This document shows positions 38,801 through 50,800 of a stretch of DNA of 60,000 nt, piece after piece. Within the stretch, counting starts at the first letter, position 1. Each line of letters begins with the position of its first letter. This stretch comes from Tubulanus polymorphus (Eukaryota; Nemertea; Palaeonemertea; Tubulaniformes; Tubulanidae). A model generated the notes under the pieces. The model saw only the letters and a list, made by a program, of their open reading frames with translations, ran no database searches and had not been told where the DNA came from. The position numbers and the translations under genes were made by a program. The stretch lies in the NCBI RefSeq assembly GCF_964204645.1, contig NC_134027.1:20512485-20572484 (forward strand), given 5' to 3'.

Positions 38801-41800
38801 GAATTCTGAGTCCTGTAGCTTCTTACCGGTTTGTAATTTCTCATTGCAATTGCTGATGGGTATTCTTTGGAAAGGCATTTTTTATACCTGAGACAGGTAT
38901 TTTGATCAGCCAATTATGATGCAATTGGCGGCCATCTTGGTGTCATCAGTACTCATGATTGATTTTAAGATTCAAAATTGTATTTCAAGACCGATTCCTG
39001 TGATACACCATTAGTCAATTTGGTTTTTCAGAGGAAGTTTGCACTTCTGAATCCTTGAAAAAGGTTCGGGAAAAATAGCTTTTTCTCAAATCGGATAGAT
39101 GACCTTGATATGCAAATTAGCCATGTGCACGAATTGCAAATTCAATAAAATTTTATTTCGCAAAAATGTCAATTCCAAATCAATTTTACTTCATAGAGCA
39201 AAAAATTCAAATTCATCAAATTCCATTTTATTATATTCTACGTTTAAATGTATTCATTAGACGATCGGTAAAGATTGATCTGAGGTATTCATTCGTGCCA
39301 GCCCCAGTGTCTCTGTTAGTACTGTTACTTATAAACACAGCCAGTCTAATGAAAAACGATCTTTGGCATTCAAACCTACTGGGGCTGGAGAACCGAAAAC
39401 ATGTTTGATGTTTTCTAGTTTATAATGAGAAATGCTGATAAGATTTGTTTGATGCATATGGAAAATATGAAAGATGTTACCGATGGTCTTACCGGTACTG
39501 TTGATTACTGATTAATTTGAACATTTTCTTTCATATTTCAATGAAACGTTACTGAAAAAAATACATTTTGTTACTGTCAGAGGTTGGCAGCCCTGAGTAG
39601 GGCATTAACTACATGTAGCAACAGAGGATTACACTCGTAGCATGAAGGGATCAATAGCTGTGCTAATGTGGTGAAGGGCTTTAGAAAATGGAGAATTGCA
39701 AGTGATGATCTAAGTGTGCTAGTGTGCAGTAGGACATTAACTACTGTTTGAATCAAGGTTTATACTGTCAGGTTCACTTGCTATTTGTAGATCATTCGCC
39801 CTTCTACCATTCAATTAAAATTCTTTTTAAAATTTCTCTGAAGTTAATCAATTATCGATGAAAACCCAACCAAACCTTGATTACTATTTATTACTAGTTT
39901 ATCAGGCGTTGATGTTGCTGACAGGTTATTAATTTCATAAATTTCAGCCATTCGTCTGGGAGATTATTACATGTTTGAAGATGTTGATGAAGTTGATGAA
40001 GATGAATTTTGGGATGAACAAGGAGAGGGTGACTCCCCTGCTGCTGGTCCATTGCAGGTGAGGCTTTATGGGTTTTATCCCAATCCAGGGAAATCAGTTT
40101 TTAACGGTCATCAATCAACTATGAAGAAATTATTTTCCCTCGCAGGGTATTGAACATTATGAGACACTGCTACTTTCCTCCCTTGCATGAATCTGAACCT
40201 GATAGCGTCATTCCCTCACACTGATTTGAACCTGATGGCATCATGAGACTGCCATATTCCTCCCTCGCAGGGATTTTAACCTGGTGGTATTATGAGACCT
40301 TGCCACATTCCTTCCTCACGGATTTGAACGTGGTGGCCTTGGGGAAACTTTGCAACTTTTTTGCACGTTTCTTATAGTGATTATTGTTTTGATATTTAGG
40401 TGTTGAATGCTGCCTTAGAAGGTGGAACCAGCGCTGCTTTAGGTCTGAAGAAAAAATCTACAGTAGACTGGGTAAGTTTTTTATCGGCTCTAACATAAAA
40501 AAGCTGCATACGACTGTTATTCTCATGATAAAATGTTCATCGATAAAAAAGTTAAAAAGTATTGAGCAGGTATTTTGAACTGTAGGGGCAGGTTTCTTAA
40601 GTCTATAACTTTGATTTCCAAGATCAGTCCTAACTCATTTTGTTGGCCAGGGCCTTCCGTGTAGTTTGGGGCTCATAACTCTCGAGATTTGAAGGTTGGT
40701 TACAAAGAATTACTAATAATTTGAGACTTTTTTCTTGAAGTGGACTCGAGACACAGAAATACAAAGACGTAAAATATGAGATTTATTGGTTGATAGCGTG
40801 TTGTTTTATAATGTCCCTCATAAGCCATTGCAGTGCGAGGACAGATCCAGGGTGATACTGGATAGCATTGGTTCCCATCAGAAAATATATTCATCAGATT
40901 ACTTGATTTCATTAAATTTTTTCTTTTTTAGCCCGGCGAGAGACGTCGTACAATAAGTAGCGCCAGTGACAGTGGAGTAACACCTGAAAGTCCGAGCGTG
41001 CCTCCCGTAGAACCTACAATTCCAGATGAGGATGAGACAAAAAGTTCGGATGACACTGAAGGAAAAAAGACCGATCGAGCGGATAGCAAAACCGATGAGG
41101 ATAAAATCATCAAGGATGGTGCTGATGAAGATACCGAGGAGGATGTCGAAGATGAAGATGATGAAGGTATGTATCAATTGATGAAATGCGTTGAAGTTCA
41201 CGTCTGTATGTACACAGGCATTGAGTGACATGAAAACTCAAATAATGACTATATTAGAGTTACACTTTTGTGGTCTAAGAAATACATTTAGCCCACTTAC
41301 CAGCGGGCTATTGCATTCACTATGTGTCCGTCATTTGTCCATCCGTAGAATCCAGTTATTTGGGTATTTTGAAGATGTTTCAATGGATTGTCTTGATCTT
41401 TGGTTTATACATCTATCTACTGTAGATACATCTTCTCCCCCTCCCAAAAACATGGCGGAACATAATCAAGATGGTTATTGTTGTTTGCCAAAATCAGCAC
41501 TTTTTACCCATTGTAAAGTTTTCACGGGAAATTTCGAAAATGCTTTGATCAATATCTTGATCTTTCACATATGTTTGTATCCACCATGGTGCATCAGCAT
41601 GACAAAAAGGTTTTTGTGCCCAAAAAGGTCATTTATGCCCTGAATTTCATGAATGGTAGCTGCTGAATGGGTTGTCATTTTGCATTGAAATTTGTAATGG
41701 TTATGCTTCGAGAAAGACTCTTAAACATATCAGACAAATTCTTTGATCAGTCAAACATGACGCAATTGGCAGCCATCTTAGTGTCATCACTTCTCATTTG

Positions 41801-44800
41801 TAGGTAGAAAAAGGTTTTTTGAGGAAAATATCGACAGGTTTTGACTTGTAGTCTTGATATTTGATAAATGTTACCACTGTCATAGGATTCATCCCTACAT
41901 GTGGAATTGGTTTACCCAGTTCTTTGTTCTCGCCACCAGGGGGAGTTGAATATTGAATTATATACAAGTTGGCTATCTAAATGGGTACCTATGGATATTT
42001 TGTAACCACAATCAATTGCAATGTTCGTTTTTGTATATGGTGACCAGGGGCATTGAATAGCCAACTAACTTAGTATTTTCATATTCTGTTGGTACCTATG
42101 CATATTTTGCTGCCACAAAAAATTGCAAAATTGTAGCTCGTGACATGTTCTTCGATTTTGAACGATTTCCAGGTCATCAGTTTTTGTAAATGGTCACCAG
42201 GGGTGTTAAATAGCCAAATAACTTAGTATTTTCATTGATATGTACCCAAGCATAGTTTGTAACCACAATAAATTGCAAAATTGTACCATGTTCTATCATT
42301 GTGGTGAGCTTCAAGGTCATTGGATTTTGTTTATGGTCACCAGAGGGCATTGAATAGCTGAATGAGCATCTTCATACTATTTGGTACCTAGGCATATATT
42401 GTAACCACAATCAATTGCACAATTACAGTTATTATTAATGTAACCATTATGTACTTTATGTAACTTATAAAGCTATAAAACTATTTCATAATTAACTGTC
42501 ATCTATTCAGGAATAAAGATAACAATAATGATTATAATAGAAATTGCAAAAAAGCTGGAGACATGTTCTGTGAGTGTAGTGAGTTTTAAGGTCTGTTTGT
42601 AGAGCATTTCAAACCGCTTCCCAAGTGGGTGTGATGTACTAGTTTGACCCCTAGTTTGAGGTAATGTCAAAGTTCCAGTAATACCAGTTTGATTATGTCA
42701 GGCATATCATTAGCAAACGAGTACCTGTTCAGTGGACAAGCAGGTTTTGGTTGAAAATATTTGAATGATAACACCAAATGTTGGCACATTTACTGAATTT
42801 TACATTGAGTCGCTCCACAAATTGTCTTAGAGTGTTCATTCAACCCATCCCACTGTAGAATGTTTTTACAGCGGAGAAAATTCAAAACAGTCTGGTGTGG
42901 TCAGGTCTTGCTAAAATGCGAAAGTGGCTCAACAATGGCATAGCTCTCACCGCTCATCTGACGCTATTGACTATGGATTCATAATCTTCATTCTTTCACT
43001 TGGATCTTTATTTTAGGTTGTTGGAGTAAAACAAAGTCGGGAATCTTGTTCGTCTGGAAATTGTTTGTTAGTCTCCTTGAATCATTGATTGCGATGTTGA
43101 ATGAGGTTTCCTTTCACTATCGCCAGGTGGCAGTGCAACTAGAGATTGAGTACCAGCAGGAAAAAGAAAACATGCGAGTAAGTGATTGGTCAATACCCTA
43201 CTTTATGTGCCTAATTCCCTTGAATGCTGTCTATTAAAATTGTATGTATTTGTTCAGAACCCATATTCTTATCACCTGAACAAAGTCGCTGGGGATAGGG
43301 TTTGACTACGGTGTCCGCGTGGAATTTGCCCTACTGCGATAACTCAATATGTCTATGGTGACATAGAGATGAACCCTAGGTAATTTGAAAGCAATCGCTT
43401 TCAAGCTGGCTGACCGGCAACCATCTTTGACATAAATGATGTACATTTTGACTATGTGAATGTGTTTTGTGTAGATCATTGATATTTCACACAAGAATGT
43501 TAGACGATATTATGTATCTGAAGATCAATCAAGGTTGTAATGCCATCCAATATAACTGACTGGCAGCCATCTTTGATTCAACAAACAGATATGTTTGCCT
43601 ATAAATGTAAATTTATTTCATATGAATCAATTAATTTTTGGGGAGTAACTGATGTGATACCAAATAGCTGCATAGCAATTTTCAAAAAGCAATGTTGACG
43701 CCAGACCTGGATTTGGGAGGTTATTTTTGGGCGTGTCTGTGGGATATACATGTATTAGCAAGGCGAATGCAAAACTTTAGTTTAGAGTTGAATATACCTC
43801 TTCAGGGTTTCATTTAGAAATGTATTTACCCTGATCATATTTCAAGATATGTACATACACATTTCAATGTACGAGGTTTATATAGTATTCAAGGCGTACC
43901 GCTTATGCATTTTAGAATATGATATTTCCTCAGATCCTTCAAATACTCTATAATGCAATTCACTTCAAAACTGCATTTCAAAACATATTGCCCACTCCTC
44001 GCAAAACCTTATTTCAAATTACATGTTTTTCCAGACCCCTGAAATAGTGCATTTCATACTGATATAAGAAATATATGATTATGTGATTATGACTACCCTA
44101 TGCGTTATTTTGCAGGAAAGATTGAGGAATGGTGAAGCAGAACCGGATGAATATGTACCTCCCGATCTAACTGACAGCAGTGACCAGGATCAGTAAGTTT
44201 ACTACAAATTTATTAATTAAGTAATCATTAACTGGTACCATAAAAACCGGCGTATAAGTCTACGCAGCGTACAAGTCGAGGTCCATTTTGAGACCTACAT
44301 TTCATGATTTTAACATATATCCGGCTTATAAGTCGAGTCCCTTCTCTTAAGAATAAAATACTAGTATCATTGTATTGAATAGTTTGTTTTGATAACGATG
44401 TGCGCCTTCATGCATGCTGCCGCGCGTCAGCCTGATTGCTGCAGTGTGTTAATCAATAGACTGTTACACACACACTCTTGGGTATAATACACTACCATGC
44501 AGTGATACAGTAGTGTGAGTCACGCGCTATATATAGCCTAATGTATTAAGTGCTGCTATGAGCGCGCATAAATGAATACATCGTTTTAAATGAAGCTGTG
44601 TCAAAATGAAAGAAGTTTTTTTCATTAAATAACTTTATTTATCATGAATAATTATTCAAACTGTTAAAGCAGTGAGAAGATGAACGCTGTCCTTTTTGTC
44701 TAGTAGAATCAATTTTTCTTGTGACCTGAAAATACTTAATAGAAAACTGTACTCGGCGTATAAGTCGAGGTCAATAATTTAGTGGTAAAATCAAGGGTTA

Positions 44801-47800
44801 AAAACTCGATACGCCGGTTTTTACGGTATTACTAATTTGTGTGTTAATAAGATCTCTTCATTTCAGTGTTTCTAGCAATAATTACTTGTTAACCGATATG
44901 TCCTTTACTATATTCTTTTAACAGGACTGATGGAACAGTAAGCAGGTCCCCAGCTCATGACATCGGGTAAGGTTGACAAAGATTTGGGATCCGTTCAGCC
45001 ATGTTTCAAGTCATACTAAATGTGTTAGAAAGTTGTGACTTGGTCACAATTTGTATCAATGCAAAGAGTCTTCATACCAAATTTGTAGATGATAGATCAG
45101 TGGCCAGCTGCTTAGTCCAGGCTTAGATTTGAGTCTTGGCTTATGTTTGTTCTGTAGCCAATTTAACAACTTAATGCCTATCTTATTATCAAAATCACAT
45201 TTAGACTTGATACACAAGGCCCTAAAAATGTTCTTCGAGCGTCTTCCGATATACATTTCATCCAAACTGTGGAGCTATGCCTTTCTTTAGTGGCTGGCAC
45301 TGGAAGAACTTGGCATTGGCTACTGTTCCCTTATTTCTGATCGTTTTTGCAGTTTGGACATGGATGATATACACGTCGAAAGCGACGAAGAAGACGCGGC
45401 TAATTCGAATTTGATATTCCGCCTGGTGAAAGCGTTTTACAACGCGGCAATTTCACGTTCAGAATTAGTTTGTTATTTCATCATCGTATTGAATCAGATG
45501 TCGGCGGCGAGTTTGCTATCGATACCACTGCCGCTGTCGGTGTTTTTATGGGCGATGCTGTCTGTACCGAGACCGTCTAAACGCTTCTGGACAACGATCA
45601 TCACGTATTTGATGGTAGGTTTCACATGGTAAAAATGGATTATTTGCTACCCACTAGATTAAGCTTTACCCTATTGGTATCTGTTTTATCCTAGAAATCC
45701 TGAAAAATGTAAACAGTCTGTGGATGTAGTCTGTTTCACTTGTGCAGGTATCAATCTGCCTCCTAGAACCACCCTTTCACACATTAAAGATGTTGTGTGG
45801 TGTTGTGTAGCAAACATTTTGAATAATGGTATAACTTGGTACAATGCATTTGTATTGGTACCTATGCATATCTTGTAACCAGAATCAATTGAAAATTTCT
45901 AGCTCATCATGACACCATCTATAATTTTGGTGAGTTTCGAGGTTGTTGATTTGTTCACTAGGGTACTAGGATTTACCTGGTCCCCTATTTAAAAGCGTGG
46001 TGAAAAAATATCTACTTATTGTAGTTCATTAATTCATTCGTCTGGGGGAGTTCCATGCTGCATATTGATACCTACTTTTTAGTAGTCTTGACTTCAGGAG
46101 TCAGTTTGACTTTATTGATGACTGAATATTGACACTGATAGTTAAATGAAACACTCTAATCCATATTAACTGTAGAACAAAAGTCGCACACATTCTCCCT
46201 TTAGATGGCTGTAAGTGAATAGCCGAAACATTATGTTCTCAGTTCAATAATTTTAGAAAATTATTTCACATAGATATCCATTAATGGGACTTTTTGTTGT
46301 TCAATCACATTTGAGGATTCTTGAATTTTTCAATACAGGCTTTGATCGTTATAAAGTATCTCTTCCAATTCAACTTCATCAAGTGGGAGACGGAAACGAA
46401 AGCAGGAGACAAACCGACTTATATCGCTCTGATTGGAATCGAACAAAGAGATGATTTTGCCACTTACGATTTGGTGACTTTACTGTTTATATTCATCCAC
46501 AGATCAATATTGAAGGTAAATATCGTTTTTTATTGGGATGGAAGGGTTTGGGGTAATTGAATAAGCGATCACAAGCTTAAGAGCTCTGAGATCTGCGATT
46601 CCACTGGAAGTAAGCGAGGATCCACCGAGCTGCAACTTTTTTTCCCCAGAGAATTCTCAGATTTAAAAGAAAGGTGGCACCTGTGATGGTCAGTGTATTC
46701 ATTAATATCGGGGTGTCAGGTCCCGGACCCGTCTGTCAGTCCTTTTAGACTTGGCTGATTTTTTCAACCCGACATTGTACCCGAATGGATTCTGTCGGCT
46801 ATTAGCATGACTGTGTATTTTCTGGTCAGAATTATTTGTGAATATATGCACACGCGTCACTCACAACTACTGCCGCATGGTTTGACTCTACTCACTATTG
46901 CTAGCAATGAGAAAAACACGCCTCGACGTGCGTGGCCTAGTTAAAGTTTGTAAGAAATTGACAATGTTCCAATCAGCTGTCAGCGAAGCTGGAAGTGCCA
47001 CACATGTTGGCTGTTGCTACAGGATTCCGTTCGTAACAGACCTTGCAATCATTGAATTATTAAAAGGGAAATTCAAGGCCTTTAATTCAGCAATGGTCTT
47101 CAAAATCGATTTAGGGTCTTCAATTTAAAAAATTTTGCAAATCTATAGATTGATGATTGTTTTTGTGATAATAGAAATCTTGGCAACAGTGTGACGATGT
47201 TTAATGCGAGATCTTTAATTGTATTGATTTATTCTCACACAGAGGTATGGTTTATGGAAAGATGTATCCGATGCTCAAGCTGAAATGGAAGCCGTGCAAG
47301 ATGCTCACAAAAATGCGGTTTGTACTTCCTCTGTCAAGGATTGTGCACTATTCTGGTGTATTCCAAAAATTCTGTGATAAGATTCTTTTATGATGGTTAA
47401 CCTTTTGAGGCAAGACCACCTCCACAATACATACCCCACGCCCTGAGCTGCCAGCTTAAAACCGGCTTATTTTAAACACTTGAACCCTTAGCGTACTACT
47501 ATGCAATTTATTCCAGTTTTATTGATACTAGACTATAAAAATTTTCCCGGAATCTAAGATTACCCTAGAATCAAGTTTACGTACCTCGCAACTGTTCTTA
47601 AGTTAAATCCTAGTCAATAAAAACTTGCCTCCTAATTTTAGAATGATTTCTTGAATAAGCTTATATTTAAATTGTTTAGAAGGCCAGTTTGGACGAGCTG
47701 GATTCATCCAAACAACAGATTGAACCGGTAACTACGGAAACATCCCTTGCAACGGTGCAATCCGAATCCGAGCTGGCCATAACTAGTGAAGAAGATGGAG

Positions 47801-50800
47801 ATAAAGCTGTTGATTCTGATGAGACAGATGAACAACAGGAGGGAACGTTAAAGAGGTTAGAACTTTATGAACTATTCCATTGCATTTAAAGCAGTTATCG
47901 ATCTGTAACCTGGAACCACTTCTTCAAACATTGACCATCTAGTTTTATAGCCCCACATAAAAATTTATAGACATCGCACCTCATGATAAACTCCGATTGG
48001 TCTTAAGTATGGCATCATTTTCATTCATCGCTCATGAAATTTGAGAAATTATGGATAAATTTTGAACGGAATCTGAGAAGAAAACAATCATTGTCCGAAT
48101 GCCCTGTAGCAAAAATGGAGGAACCTTGCTTGTCACATGTGGAAAACAATTGCGACGATCAAAATTAGAGTCCTCTATGACTGGAATCAAGTTCAACTAT
48201 AATGCATCAGAAAATTTGTATTATAGGTGTTGCTGGGAACCAGTACGTTCATTAGGTAAATTCTATAAGCGCCTAACAGCCGGTAAATTTTGCCGCCGAG
48301 TCGATGTGTACACGGCTATGTTCCTGTGTGACATCATAACTTTCCTGATCGTTACCCTGGGTTATGGCTGGTTCGGACCGGCAGTAAGTTTTTTCGATAA
48401 TTATGAGGCATATTTCGATCTAGAATTTGCGAATTCTGTTAATTTTTTTTTTGATTTGTCATTTTTCGTTTCAATTTATTTTTAGTCTCAAGGTGAACAA
48501 GGAGATGTTTCAAGCTACCTTTCAGAAAATAGGGTAAGAAAATAGATAATAAGAGAAGCATAACTTTAGAAGTTCAGTTTTGGTCGAAATGATCGGATCT
48601 GGTTCAAAGGGGATTGGTTTATTGTACCTTCGCTGTGTAGGGGTGGTTCTAGTAATGGCTAGGGGTGCGTGTGAGTAGAATACTGATCATAAAAGAATTC
48701 TTTAGGCAGTAAGTTGTGTTAAATAATGGGGCTGATGGTTAAGTTAAAGCTTTTACAAGGCTATAGGGCCTATAACACTGGGACCTGGGTCGAGTTCCAC
48801 AGTCGTGAATTAACCCATTAGCACTCAAGAATTTCACTATGTATTGTCAAACACTCCCAGAAATTTCAAGGGAAAATCCAAGTTTATCACTAAACCGAAT
48901 TGCTCATTTGCTGTATATTTCCATGCATTACAGGTAAGTGTTAGTTTGTTGTAAATTGTCAAGACTTTCATATGATATAAGATTTGATGAGGTGTGCCTC
49001 CATAATCATGTCCTTTTGGTCCCCAAAATTCACACAAACTTACTTGGATTTGAAGTGAGCGCTCAGATCTGTCATGTTCATACACCAAATACTCAATAAT
49101 TTGAAATAGCAAGATGCTGATTTCTGTATAGTATTTCAAGGACTTGGGTGTCTAGTTGATCATAAGCTATTGGGCTCAACTCCCACTATAACCGCTTTAC
49201 TTAATCTGTGCCATATTTCGAACATATTTTTCAAATTCCTGCCTAAAGAATTGGTTTTTTGTTAGGATTTAGTATTACTTCTTGTAATTATACATAATCC
49301 GCTACAGAATATGGAGAAACAAGGATCCCATACTCCATAAGTGCACTGTTCCGGCTGAATAGGTAGAAATCTTTTTTTTCCATTTTAGATCCCAGCTCCG
49401 TTTTTGGCGATGTTGTTAATTCAATTTATACTGATTATTATCGATCGAGCTTTATATCTACGCAAATTCGTTCTCGGCAAATTCGTATTCCAAGTTTTAC
49501 TTGTTATTGTTGTACATTGTTGGATATTCTTCGTGCTTCCGGTCATAACAGCCAGGTATGTAAAGTTCTCAGAAAATTGATGCTTTAAATCAAAACCGTA
49601 GCCAAATTTGGTCGTGTTAGATTTGGCCAGGGTGAACCATTTATACCGGTGCAAAATTTGTCGGTGCCTGGTTAATATGGGCCTAACTTGGGCCGTTCAA
49701 ATGTGTCAGATCAGACACGTGCCAAATTTGAGCATGGATCGAATTATTCCATGTGAATGCTTACTGGTTCTGGAAGTGCCTTGCCTCGCCACTGCATCAT
49801 TTTGATACCATTTTAGTGAGTGATTTACGTGAAGATGAACTGAACTATATTTCTTGCTCAATATCTTTCACCTTGTACATTTGGGCCGCTAATACATGTT
49901 TATCTCTTATTTTCTTTTGATCTGTAAACTGCAAACTATAAACATTCTCACAAACTCGGTGTGAGGCGAACCCAACAGAGTTGAACACTGAAAGGTCTCC
50001 AAGCCCTCCGTCCCACAATTGATGGTTTCAACACTAAAAGGTTGACCAGGTACTTTTACAGACTGCCTTATTCTGTATTCTATGAATCGATTTAATTGCA
50101 GAGAATTTGGTGCGAATATTGGTGCCAAACTATGGTATTTTACAAAGTGCATATATTTTGCACTGTCAGCCTATCAGATCCGTTGCGGATATCCGACTAG
50201 AATTCTCGGGAATATACTAACTCAAAGTTACTCTTTGCTCAACAAATTATTATTTAAGGGGTAAGTGTTTGTCTTACTATATCATGTCATCATGTCATCC
50301 TAGTGTTACGTACAGTTGTCGGTGTTTTTAGTTATCCTGAACTCATTGCACTGATTCAATTTTGATAGGGACTGTTGATCCAGTTCCACAGGTGGGTGGA
50401 TTTAATTTTGACTATGAAACCTGTTCCACCATCTGTGGTGTTGATGGATGCAGTTCCATAGTTGTAGGTTGTTGACTTGATTTTACTCTGGGCTCCGTTC
50501 CACAGTTATGTGTTTCATTTCGCTCTGAAACCATTTTCGCAGTTGTGGGGATTGATTTGGCTCAGGTCCCAGTTCTACAGTTATTGGCCAGAAATGAAAG
50601 TGGGCCAGTTCCACAGTTTTTCCTCCGTTACAATAACTACCTTGCGTTATTTACGGGGTACTTTGTGTGTCAATGTGCACTACAGCATTTCAAAATTGAT
50701 ATTACAATCATGAATTTTGGCACTCATTTTGTGATCAAATATATTTCATGAATCTTATCAATGAATCTACTTATGAATTCATCAAGGCGTCAATTAATTT

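Noticed and set aside
46898-47128. Open frame of 76 codons in intron 30
   Set aside because: No homology and no splice sites giving phase 0 on both sides as intron 30 needs.
48211-48226. Earlier acceptor (AATGCATCAG) for PIEZO exon 33
   Set aside because: Reading from it in the inherited phase meets TAG after a few codons; the acceptor at 48226 gives a clean frame.
48813-48836. TTAACCCATTAGCACTC, a possible piggyBac-like end
   Set aside because: No matching inverted end followed by TTAA was found within the next kilobases.
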